Part shown: piece by piece, positions 33,316-44,170 of the stretch
Numbering within the stretch: the first letter of the stretch is position 1
Layout of the letters: every line of letters starts with the position of its first letter
From: Bidens hawaiensis
Lineage: Eukaryota > Streptophyta > Magnoliopsida > Asterales > Asteraceae
NCBI GenBank assembly: GCA_021521415.1
Contig: JAIQDT010009160.1
Coordinates: forward strand, 1 to 64,000
Length of the DNA: 64,000 nt
Direction: 5' to 3'
Notes under the pieces: generated by a model
Told to the model about the DNA's origin: nothing
What the model saw: only the letters and a program-made list of their open reading frames with translations
The model's database searches: none
Translations under genes and position numbers: made by a program

Positions 33316-36102
33316 GTTACTATTGTGGCCCCCGTTCTGCCCACAACAGCCCCATAATCATCACAGACCACGTTATCCCCATGGCCATTACAGACCACGT
33401 TGTCTCCCAAATTAGTTATGTTTAACATTACATAACGTGTTTGTATAAACATGTTGTCACATGTAATTTCATTATGTTTTGCAATTCGTATTATTTCCAC
33501 TCAATATATCAATCAACGATAATAATCATCTTTCATCAGCACGTAGTCAGTCATTATGTTTGAAGGGACTTTTCATATATAAATGTTCAGATATTTTATA
33601 TCCTGATCCGTGTTTAGATAAATAACGTGTATAAACATGATTTCCACCCTAAAAGTTCGTAAAATAGTTTAAAGAGTGGGGTCATGAAACTCACGGTTTT
33701 GTAGGCACTCAGTGCGAGATCAGCACGTGGTTCGTTTCCCTTGCTATCACTTAGTCCCTATAGTCCATATTATAATAATATTAATATTTTAATATTATTA
33801 TAATCTCAGTATTAAACTGGGCTGTATAACTAATCTGGGTATAGCTGGTACGCCCAGAAAGTGGTAATAGGCTTAGGCTGTGATGTTGTTTAATGTCTAA
33901 TACTTAAAACTGAACTTGGCTCAGATTCCCGTTTTCCCAGCTGGGCCAAGTTGTTCGTTTACGCGTTCAGAAAACAGTTATGGGAAAATAAGCTTGGGTA
34001 AATGTATTTGTTAATAAAATTATTAAGTTATAAAGAAGGATCACATACTGGGGTACCGAATTAGCCTCGGGGTCCGTTTCCGTTTATTCAGTTTGATTTA
34101 AGAATAAACGCGCACAATCTATCCGGATTGTCCAGGTTTTTCATAGAAAAGTTCGTTTTTACTTAATTAGTCCAAAAATATGATTTTTGATCACTCTTGG
34201 TGTTTTGATATTCCCGCAGGTTCGTTAGTCGCGAACTTGCCGGTTTTTGTAAAAACTGAATTTGTTTAATCTTTAAATTAGCATAATGAATTAACCGTTA
34301 ATCATTAAATTATGAAAATTTAGCCACTTATCAATTAAAATATGTAGATTTTTATAAAAATATTTCTGGAATTATTTACTGATTTAATAATTTATAAAAA
34401 TTCATTTTATCAGCTATATTTCTCTTGAAAATCGTCTGTTTATCCCAAACAATTTCCAAAAATTCCACAAAATTTCTTGAATACTCAAATCATGTCCCAA
34501 AACAACTTGTATCAATTCCAGAATGTAAAAAGCCTGTTCAATATTCTTTTCGGCCCAAATTCGGCTATAAAATTTCGCATGAACGCATATGTACAAAACA
34601 CCCTTAGACTTCTCCAAATGATATCAAAATTCATTTGTGATCAAAATACATTAAAACTGAGTTCCCAGAAAAATTTCATAATTTTTGAAGTATTTTAGCT
34701 ATTTTTCCCAAATAAACGTCCCAATTCGGTAATAAATTCGCCAAATATTCTCGGATGGTCAAAAAATACCAAAATTTAACTGGGACTCAATGACATGGTC
34801 CCTGATGTCCCTGAAAAATTTAAAGGTCTAATAATATGCACATCACAACCTTAACCTAAACAGCCCTTAAAAGAGTGTTACGGGTTTACCTTTTCGGTTT
34901 TCGATGAGTTTTGCTAGCTTAAACGACTTTCCGGGTCTCGGGTTGCAATCTCAGTGTATCTACATATCATATAACATCAAACCAAGCATAAATCATCCAT
35001 GTGACAGCCTTGATAATTAGGGTTCCGGTTTTGGGTTCAAACCGAACTTTCAAACCGTAAAAACGTTATATTCATGTTCTAATCCGCGTTTTTGACCAAA
35101 AAAATATATGTCCCTGGTTTGTAAATATGTTTAACATCAAAACATGATTTTACTTGATTTTTATGATTTTTGGATGGTTAAACATGTTTAAAACTAATCA
35201 AGGATTAATTTTTCATGTTTAAACTATGTTAATTAAGTATGAAATCAATGAAAATTAGAGGGTTTACCTCAAAACTTTGGCTGAACTTGAAGAACACAGC
35301 TGAAGAAGGTCTGGTCTTTATGTTTAATGTATAAAATAGGTGGCTTATTCAAGAAGCTTTCAAGGTAATATATTTGGTAGAATATTGTAAGGGGGGCGAC
35401 CGCAAGTATATAAGGCCCATTGGGCCTCTTTTTGGCCCAATGGTGCCACGGTTTTCGTGCCACACGTAAACGTCGGTCCAAAATTTAATTCGGGTTCGGT
35501 TTTTCGCAAGAAAACTAGTTCGAGTGCGAAAACCAGCGCGAAAACGAGTGTTTTTCAGCTTCTTTTTGTAAAATAAGAAAAACGTACTGACTCGTTGTAA
35601 AATTCCAAAATATTTTCACGGATTGCTTAGAACATGTCATATAAGTGTTTTATAAATCTTTTTCAGCTTAACGGATGCTACAATGCTCGTTTTGATATTA
35701 ACGATTGCGTTTAAGCTTATAGCGTATCGATAAACAAAACCTTTTTCGTTTAAAGAGTTTTAAACGTACTGGGGCCTAAATATCAATATGTTAGCCTCTA
35801 TAATATATATATAACTCGTATATGACCCCTCAGTATATATACGGGTCATAATTAGTATCGGTCGGTTACTCGTTTAAGCACTACGAATTAACCGATTTAT
35901 CGTTTACTTGTTACGTAATATATAGAGTATACCTCGTTTTGTCACGAATGTCACATATATCGCTTATAGATAGCACCCTGGGATATCCGGACCATAACCA
36001 AACCCGTTTGGTTATTCGTTTGTTCGTTACGCAATAAGCGGTTAAATGCTTATTCGAGTTTGTAAGTACTAAGTTGTACTCGGTTTTGCCACGGATGTCA
36101 CA

Positions 36103-36608
36103 ATATTGGATTGACCCGCCCTTAAATTTTACTTCATGGAATCCTTGTGATTGGTGGTCATAAGTAAATTTGAGTAAAGACAAATATCATAGTATCATCC
36201 GACCTGAGATACATATAGGGTCTTGATATTTATTACAATTGGACATAGTTCTTCGTTGCTCTTAAACATGACGGTACGTAAGGCTAAGCTCAATAGTAGT
36301 ACAAGGTGATTGTGAGAGACGTATGTAGTCAAAAGGGGATTTGTCCCTCGTATTCGTTAAGAGTAAGACGTCCAAGGCCTACAAAGTTACATCAATAGAG
36401 AATGATCACGTTGTGTCTTTGGTTTTGACATGACATCTGTGGAAAAAGGATAAATGATAGATTCACCAAAATCATTTCAAGTAAGGTACTTGAAGTGGGT
36501 GATGATATTGAATGGCACTTCGTCATACGTATTAGGGGTTGTAGACCATTGTTAGGCGGTATTTTCTACTTGCATCAATCTTCTATGTGTCTTGTGCAAG
36601 TGGGAGAT
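36103..36608 (+). other. Copia C 3' untranslated region, right part
   Basis: The region resumes the copia 3' sequence after S1 and ends with the polypurine tract GTGGGAGAT next to the LTR. No ORF is supported. Confidence 0.75.
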
Positions 36609-37094
36609 TGTTGGACTCGTTCTACCCATGACACATATTATAATTGATGTGGCTAGTACGTTATGATCCAAGTCGTTTCATACCCAATGACAAGCTAGAC
36701 AAACACCATGATATTTATTGTAGATATGCTCTAATAGATAAATATTAATACTTATTATATTTAGAAAATGGGTTTCAAAATGTTTGCACTTGACGAATCA
36801 ATATGTTATTTGGATAATTTATTTAGAGTGATTATCTTGTGATATTATTTAAGTTGGTTAAATAATATATATATGATAATGATTATGATACATTGCATGA
36901 AACTTATGGCATGTTAAAAGTGTTACATGTCACAAAGTTTCCATAGAAAAAGTAAATATTTTTTGGTAGGACAGCCATTTTAGGGGGAATTTCCCACCCT
37001 TTTGTTTAAATTAATTTTCTCTTTTATATCTTTCTTGGGACACAACACAAGGTGAACCACCAACATTACATGTAATATATAAATCTTCGCCTCC

Positions 37095-37142
<48 letters not shown>

Positions 37143-37510
37143 GGCCAAAAGAGGAAGAACACAAGAAATAAGTTTTTCATGTGAAAGTGTTATTAAATCC
37201 TAGCAAGACAAGGTGTTTGTTGTTGGCTTGGGGGTATACAGGCTTGAGGCACTCCTCCCTTGAAGGCTAGCTATTCAACCATCATCTTTTTCATCCTCTT
37301 TGCATCTTGGAAGGTTGAATTACATAAACACCCTATGGTTGTCGATTTTGATAAGCATGTAATTTCGTATATGGATCAAGGGGCTTGAGTTTTTCTATAT
37401 AAAATCGGGTTTATGTTAATCATATTAACAAGATTTAAAACTAATTAATCTGTTGCGTTTTTCATATAAATGGGTTTATATTGCTTTGATAATCTTGTTA
37501 AAACCCAACA
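36609..37510 (+). repeat. 3' LTR of copia C
   Basis: The LTR runs TGTTGGACTC to CCCAACA, 902 bp. It lacks some blocks of the 5' copy near 28150 and has a longer CT run (about 37089-37139). Confidence 0.9.
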
Positions 37511-38837
37511 GCTTATTTTTCAAAGCTTGATAGGAAAAGTTCATTTGCAAAGCTTGCTCGTTCCAGGATTGTTCAGATATATAATGTAACTAAATATAAA
37601 ACTAAGTGGATTAGACGAAGGAAGCTTACTCGAATATACAAGATTGCTCGAGAAATAAATCACAAGACAAAAAATCTAGTTTAATACATAAACTAGGCAA
37701 CCTTGCTAGGAATCAACAAAGAATCCACAAATAATAACTTAGAGATATTTCTAATTGTCAACCTTGCTCGAAGATCTTAACTTCACAAACCTTACCCGAT
37801 ATACTTATAAACTTAACAAATATTTATTCAAGTACACTTTAAAACAAAAGTATGCCCGAAAATACTTCAAGAGTGCAAAGTGTGATAGAGGAGACTTATA
37901 TATCCTTTGATGCACAAGTATGCTCTAAACACAAAGTGTACCCGGAAAGTGAAGTTTGTTGGGAATTTTCTGAAGTTTACAAGTATGCTGGGAGAACACT
38001 TGGAATGAGTCTACATTTGACAAGTGTGCTCTAAGCATAAAGTTTGCTCAGTAAACAAAGTTTACTAGAAAACCCTTGTAATTTCAGAATATAAACCCCA
38101 AAATCATGAAGTATGCTAGACAAATACAAGTTTCAACTAAACCACTCAAGTTTACTCGAAACAGATTTGTAAAGCATGTTCATGCATGTATCACATAATT
38201 ATCAAGTGTGGTAGACAAAAACATAACTTTCTAAACATCCAAGTTTACTCGAAAGCATAAATTTATCAAAGTCTACCCGATAATACATGAATAATTCATT
38301 TAAGTACAGATAATACAAGTTTGTCGAATATATTAAACATATTATCATGTCTCTGCACCATACAACTTGCTCATTTTGTCAAAAACAATTTTCTTGGAAA
38401 AACTTCTTTTGCAAAATATTCATTTGAGCATTCAAGTTTGACACAAAAACTTAGTTTTGACACAAGTAGTAGGTAACATATTCAGGAGTAATCAGAACAT
38501 CAATGACACATTTAAAAACAAACATACTCAACATAATGTACATCCAAGACATATTATTAAGAGGCTATCGTATCCTAAACACATCATCAGTTCAAATTAT
38601 CCAAGCAATCCAAAATATCAGATAAGCATATAGATTCATCATTTCAAATCAACTTCAAATAAACTTATCCTGATATTAGACACATTCACTGATTTTAAGA
38701 AACTTAAGCATCAGAAACACGTAAGTCACAAAAATAATCATTTAACGAACATATCAGTTAAACATGCAAATAATCACTTTTTTCACTCACAAGACCATTA
38801 AGGAAAATTAGTTAGCACAGCGAGCACACTTCATTAA
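37511..38837 (-). other. SIRE D spacer between pol and the downstream ORF
   Basis: No ORF is supported. The stretch holds many degenerate copies of AAGTTTGCTCGA/AAGTATGCTAGA-like words, roughly every 25-50 bp from 37540 to 38350, on the plus strand. Confidence 0.6.
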
Positions 38838-40277
38838 TTAGACCTCATCAGAGTTGATCATTCCCAAAGCTTTCAGGAGAAAGTTGAATTTGGTTTGATA
38901 TAGTGGCTTGGTGAATAGATCAGTTAAGTTGTCACTAGTGTAAACTCTTTTCATTTCAATCAATCCTTTCTCATTACAATCTCTAATGGAATGATGTCTA
39001 ATTTAAATGCGCTTGGTCTTAGAGTGTTGAACTAGGTTCCTAACAATAAATAAAGCAGCAGTATTGTCAATAAAGATAGAAGTGTTCAAGAAATTCAAAC
39101 CATAGTCCAGTAGTTGATTTTGAATCCAAAGAACTTGTGCACACTAGGCAGATGCAGCAATGTACTCAGCTTCAGCAGTTGAGATTGACACAGTTGTTTG
39201 TTTCTTGTACTGCCCTGACACTAACAATCTTGCACATACACAGACAATAAACATAATATCTGGTCTTGAAGCAGTTAGATACATCAGTGAACCAATCTCT
39301 GCCATGTATTCATGTTCATCAATAGGCTTACCCTTTTCATATGCAATCATCTTTTCATGAGTGTCCATTGGAGTTGAAGCAGTCTTGAGATCTTGACACT
39401 TGAACTTGTTCAGAATGTCCTATACATACTTTGACTGGCAAATGAATATGCCATCTTTATTTTGCTGAACTTGCAGACCTAGAAAGAAATACATTTCATC
39501 CATGGAGCTCATGAAGTGTTTTGATTTCATGACTTCTTCAAATTCCAAGCACATTTGTTCATTGGTAGACCCAAAAATGATATCATCTACATAGACTTGT
39601 AGATAGAGTAAATCTCTTCCTCTCCTTTTGTAGAAAAGGGTCTTGTCAATTGCTCCCCTTTGAAAGCCATTAACAAGCAAGTGGTTTGATAACTCATCAC
39701 TCCAAGCCCTTGGAGCTTGATGTAATCCATATAGCTTTGTTCAATTTTTAGACTCTATTTGGAAACTCGGGGTCCTCAAAGCCTGAAGGTTGAGCCACAT
39801 ACACCTCCTCTTCAATCTTCCATTTAGAAAGGAAGATTTAACATCAAATTGAAACAAATTAATATTCTTTGAAGAAGCATAAGCTATAAATATTCTAATG
39901 GCTTCTAACCTTGCCACGGGTGCAAATACATCCTCAAAATCAATTCCTTCTTCTTGTAAGCAGCCTAGTGCAACTAGTCTTGCCTTGTTCTTTATAACAA
40001 ACTCTCTTTCATCCCTCTTGTTTCTAAAAACCCATTTGGTTCCAATGGCATACTTGTTTCTTGGCTTATCTACAAGTTCCCACACTTGCAGATCCCTGAA
40101 TTGAGCCAACTCCTCTTGCATTGCTTCTACTCAACTATTTTCTTTTAAGGCTTGAACAATGTTCTTGGGTTCAACTTGGGATAGAAATCAGGAGTACAAA
40201 TCGATGTTTGCAGATTCAGATGAACTTCTGGTAACTCTTTCATTAATGTCCCCAATGATGTTTTCAAGTGGATGATT
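38838..40277 (-). pseudogene. SIRE D pol: reverse transcriptase and RNase H
   Basis: Read on the minus strand, RT begins near 40160 with [15 protein letters not shown], then [45 protein letters not shown] and the first catalytic Asp in [12 protein letters not shown]. After frame changes near 39740 the box LQVYVDDIIFGST is at about 39600. RNase H is represented by SLMYLTASRPDIMF and TTVSISTAEAEYIAAS, then IFIDNTAALF, RHHSIRD and a stop at 38838. Relative to copia B about 70-80 residues are missing between CAR and TTVSIS, removing the first RNase H Asp. A TAA interrupts KRI-IRHHS. Confidence 0.85.
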
Positions 40278-40416
40278 TGTAACATTCGTTAATTTTCAAA
40301 TCGACCGATTTTATTTTTTTGATGTGATTCCGTTAATTATACATATACTCGTATGTTACATATTTTGTATGTAATAGTTTTTCTTTCCTAAAGTTATTAA
40401 ATAATATTAATCACTA

Positions 40417-40462
<46 letters not shown>

Positions 40463-42185
40463 CACACTCGATTTTAGTTTATTCAAATATCACATAATTA
40501 ACATTATTGATGTATAATCAAAGTACATCCTTCTAATTTTGTTATGTCACATTTATTTTTACCTAAAGTTATTTATTTTTTAAAAGATGAAAAATATCTT
40601 CTTACACCGTTTAAGTTTTGGCAAAACCTCCTTCCCCAAAGCACTCCACTAATCAAATATTTCATTAAAATATTCTTAAGAGTAACCTCCCCTTTTTAGT
40701 ATAAATAAGAATCTACTCCCACCCCTTTCATTCTTTACACCACCCTTTGATAAGTTCAAGAGATTATTTTTCAATTTCAAATGTAGGATTTTAATTATTC
40801 ATGACTTTTTCATCTTACTTCTATTTATTTTAATTCTTGTCCGTACTAGTTAATCAAATAGTCACATAACCATAACACAATCATGTATAGGAATCCAATT
40901 AATCCATACACCATGGTGTATAGGGTGGATGAGACAAAGAACACAAGGAGATGATCGATTACACGAAGGTCACAGTTGAAACGCTCTTATATCTTTATGT
41001 ATTTGTTTTGAATCTTTATTTTTATTCAAATGACCCAAGGATTTTTGATGATATATGCTCATAAATATTATATAATCATGTCCAAAAAAGTCCGTAATTT
41101 TATTTCTTCAAAATCCTTTTTGAAATCGTTAAAATATTGCTTCTAGCAATATTTGAGTTTTGGCATTAGATATAGATGTCAAAGAAATAGGAATATCTTG
41201 TTCATAACAAACTGAAAAAGTGTAATACCATCTATGATACATTTCATTGAAATACGGTTTTAAAAGCTATTTTTAAGCATGTTAATTCATTTGTATGAAT
41301 TCGCAATCAATATTTTATAAACAGTGCGCAAATTTGTACCCTATGATTTACATGGTTGTTTGGGCCTATTAAGGTTAAGAATTTGTAAAACATTTCCAAA
41401 TAAAAGTTGTTCAAAACATTCTTATTTAATAGATTTGAAAGTCTTGATTTATAATAAAATTGTCTGATTTATTCATTTAATTTAGTATTATTTAAAATTT
41501 ACAATCCCGATAGTTATTCTTTAATTATTATATTTTGTTTATTTATAGTTCGTGAGGTTCTATTGATCATTTTCTTTAACGTGCTTTCGGTTGTCATTCC
41601 AAGTTTAGCTTTAATCTCAAAGGTGAGTTTTTCACACCCCCTTTCTACTCTTTTACTACTTTTGGGGGTAGCATATACATCCTATCCAATTACAATTTTG
41701 TTTATTCATTATTTACAAACTACAATTTGTTACATGGACTTGTGTGTTTATTTGCTTACTTGCTCAAAGATTATGTGCTCATGGTTTCCTCATTGAGTAT
41801 GATCATACGCCCCCCTTTGCGCTCAAGACATTTGTTGTTATGAGTGGAAAAGGGCCTCACTAGAAAGGACTTTACTTGCCCATTTACACTTTTTCATTGA
41901 AATTGTATGTTTTTTATGTACTTATATCAAACTTGTGGAAACTCACCAGCTATTCATTTAGTTGACATTATTTTCCATATATGCTACAGGTACATTTATT
42001 CAAAGTTGAGACAAGAAGAAGACACTAGAACTTAAGTTATATTGATAAATGGACAAGTTGTTACAAATTTGTGTACTTGATGTTTAAATAAATAAATGAT
42101 AATATTGTCACTTAATGGTGTCATATGTGTTTTGAGCAATCTGTACGTCACACTCAGGCGTTTCCGCTTTAGCAGGGCTGTTACA
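40278..42185 (+). repeat. 5' LTR of element L
   Basis: The LTR runs TGTAACATTCG to GGGCTGTTACA, 1908 bp, with a TA microsatellite at about 40419-40459. It contains GAAACTCACCAGCT and ATTTAGTTGAC near 41937, the block shared with S1 and S2. Two TTTAGTATAAATA-like TATA candidates occur near 40695. Confidence 0.9.
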
Positions 42186-42188
42186 GAT

Positions 42189-42201
42189 TGGTATCTGAGC
42201 C
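42189..42201 (+). other. Primer-binding site of element L
   Basis: TGGTATCTGAGCC, three bases after the LTR, matches the complement of the 3' end of plant initiator methionine tRNA (TGGTATCAGAGCC) with one mismatch. Confidence 0.8.
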
Positions 42202-42384
42202 GTGACTATAAGATAGGACATTAGACGTAGTGTCCTAGTTGGTTATAGCTAATTTTTATTTATTTAGGGTTGCATCATTATAAATTATGTAGGCCTTATT
42301 TGATTGTTCTATACACATTAATTGGTTATTATGGATTTGTTTATGCCTCATGTACACAAATGTTGTTATACTTTGCCTCATATA
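42202..42384 (+). other. Element L leader, left of copia B
   Basis: This short non-coding leader ends where copia B inserted. The flanking 5-mers ATATA (left) and ATGTA (right, 53647-53651) differ at one base. Confidence 0.6.
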
Positions 42385-43199
42385 TGTTGGAATTGATCTG
42401 CCCAAGACACATATTTGAGTTGATGTGGCTAGTACGTATTGATCCAAGTCAGGTCATACCCAATAACAAGCTAGAAAAACACCACGATATTTATTATTAG
42501 ATTTGATCTAAGTAATAATATCAACACTTATATTTGGAAAATGGGTTTTCTAAATTTTTGCATTTGTGTGTAAAATAAATTATATGGATAATTTACGAGA
42601 GACGTTATTTATTCGATAAGTAACAAAACATGTTTAAGTAAATTGAAGAAAATCGAAAAGGTTTTTGGGGGGAAAAGCCCCATGGGGCCGGCCACCTCTC
42701 TCTCTCCTCTTTCCCTTTTGTTTGTTTCCATAACATGCAAGAAATATGTATGGGTGTGTAAGGGAATTACTTACATAACACACTACACTCTCTCACACAC
42801 ATATTGCTCTCTCTCTCTCTCTCTCTCTTTTCTTCTCCCATCGGAACCAAGAACAAGAGGAAGAAGAAGAACAAGGTTGTTCTTGCAAGTGTTGGATCCT
42901 AGCAACCAAAGGCGTTTGTTAGAGCTTGTCGGGTATACAAGCTTGAGGAGTCCTTTCCTTGGATTCTAGCCGTTCATAACCTTCATCCCTTTCGGTTTTC
43001 TGGACTTGAAGGTATGTATGATAAACACCCTATGGTTGTGTTCTTGATAGCTTCATAATCGTATATGGATCCTGGATAGGGTTATACATAATCGGGTTTA
43101 TGTATTTGGTAAAAACAAGATTTAAAACTAACATCTTCCGCTGCGTTTTCCTTAATAATTGGTTATTTTGGACTTTGATAATCTTGCTAAAACCTAACA
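42385..43199 (+). repeat. 5' LTR of copia B
   Basis: The LTR runs TGTTGGAATTG to ACCTAACA, 815 bp. A TATGGATAATTTACG region and CT runs lie inside, and it contains GGGGAAAAGCCCCATGGGGC, a GC-rich inverted repeat near 42672. Confidence 0.93.
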
Positions 43200-43200
43200 A

Positions 43201-43214
43201 TAGCATCAAGAGCC
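43201..43214 (+). other. Primer-binding site of copia B
   Basis: TAGCATCAAGAGCC follows the LTR within one or two bases. Copia C has TGGCATCAAGA here. It resembles the initiator methionine tRNA complement with changes. Confidence 0.55.
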
Positions 43215-44170
43215 GCTTATACGATTACATGCTTCAAAATGGGTTCTAAAGTGCTCGGGTTTGATGGTATTCTTTACCATTTTGGCCGAGGACTTTAGGC
43301 ATTTTGGTTGCCCCTTGTTTTTCCAAGTTCATGACATACATGCATGTGGTAAAAATCCGGAAAAATGGTCATTTGGTTACCAAATCTTGCTCTGGCCAAA
43401 AACTCTTGGTTGGGAACCAAAGGTTTTTGGTCTAGCCGAAATCACAAAATACCTGGGATGTCGGTCTGGCCGAGAACTCTTGTTCTCGGTTGACCGAAAA
43501 ACACTGGTTCTCGGTTGGACCGAGAACTTATGGTTGTAAACTATAGTTCTCGGTGTTGACCGAAAACAAGTTCTCGGCGTTGACCGAGAACAATAGGTTC
43601 TCGGTGAACCAAAGCTTCCGGGCCCAAAACTCTGAAGCTTTAGTCTTCTGGCCGAGAACTATGTGTTCTCTGTTTTAAGCCGAGAACTAAGTTAAAGGTG
43701 AACCATTTCTGGTCAAGGGTTGACCTGCCTGGTCAAAGGTTGACCTGTTTGTGCGGATGTTTATAACCTAGCCATGACCTTGTGTACATTGAAGAATTAT
43801 CGTTTGTGATTTGTACATTTGGATGTAATATTCTTTATTCGGGTGGTAATCTATTTATTCTTTCAAATGGTTTGTAATAATGAGTAGAATAGTTGTACTT
43901 CCTTTTACTAGACAAAATGTATTAGGATATATTTTGTAAAAGAAGATGCAACTACCACATTCTTGGATCAAGCCCAATTAAAGAAGATGGATCACAACGA
44001 GAAGTGAACTCTTGAAGCATTTGGATGCGGAGTCAAGTGGGAGTTCACCATCTCATACCTTGTGGGTCAACAAGTGTTATCAATTTAGATGGCTATTGTT
44101 ATGAACATGTGTTTTGTATTTTATGCTTGTTTGATTGTTTTGTTTTACTGTTTTATCTTGCTTGGATGAT
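43215..44170 (+). other. Copia B leader with TTCTCGG/CCGAGAA inverted repeats
   Basis: No ORF is supported. From about 43420 to 43690 the words GTTCTCGGTTGACCGAGAAC and variants recur around eight times in both orientations and could fold into hairpins. The rest is unremarkable and leads to the S2 insertion. Confidence 0.7.

Larger units (their letters stand above)
32019..36102 (-). mobile_element. Solo LTR S1 (chromovirus-like gypsy)
   Basis: A 4084-bp segment starts TGTCACACCCC and ends GGATGTCACA, flanked by perfect duplications ATATT at 32014-32018 and 36103-36107. It has no coding domain and no internal LTR pair, which fits a solo LTR. The left end is the reverse complement of an LTR 3' end: GAAACTCACCAACT and TTTCCG motifs match the LTRs of element L read on the plus strand. 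The original element therefore lay on the minus strand. Confidence 0.8.
27817..37510 (+). mobile_element. Copia C, internally deleted and rearranged
   Basis: The element is bounded by LTRs that start TGTTGGACTC and end CCCAACA. The flanking 5-mers GTTTA (27812-27816) and GCTTA (37511-37515) differ at one base and are a probable target duplication. Inside, the primer site leads directly into the end of integrase, so gag, protease and most of integrase are gone. The RT/RNase H block is present in three tandem copies. Solo LTR S1 lies in the 3' region. Confidence 0.85.

Noticed and set aside
32019..36102. S1 as a complete small retrotransposon
   Set aside because: No internal pair of direct repeats, primer site or polypurine tract was found; termini, duplication and similarity to L LTRs fit a solo LTR.
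42189..42201. Possible tRNA-derived gene
   Set aside because: Only the primer-binding complement of tRNA is present; no cloverleaf can be drawn around it.
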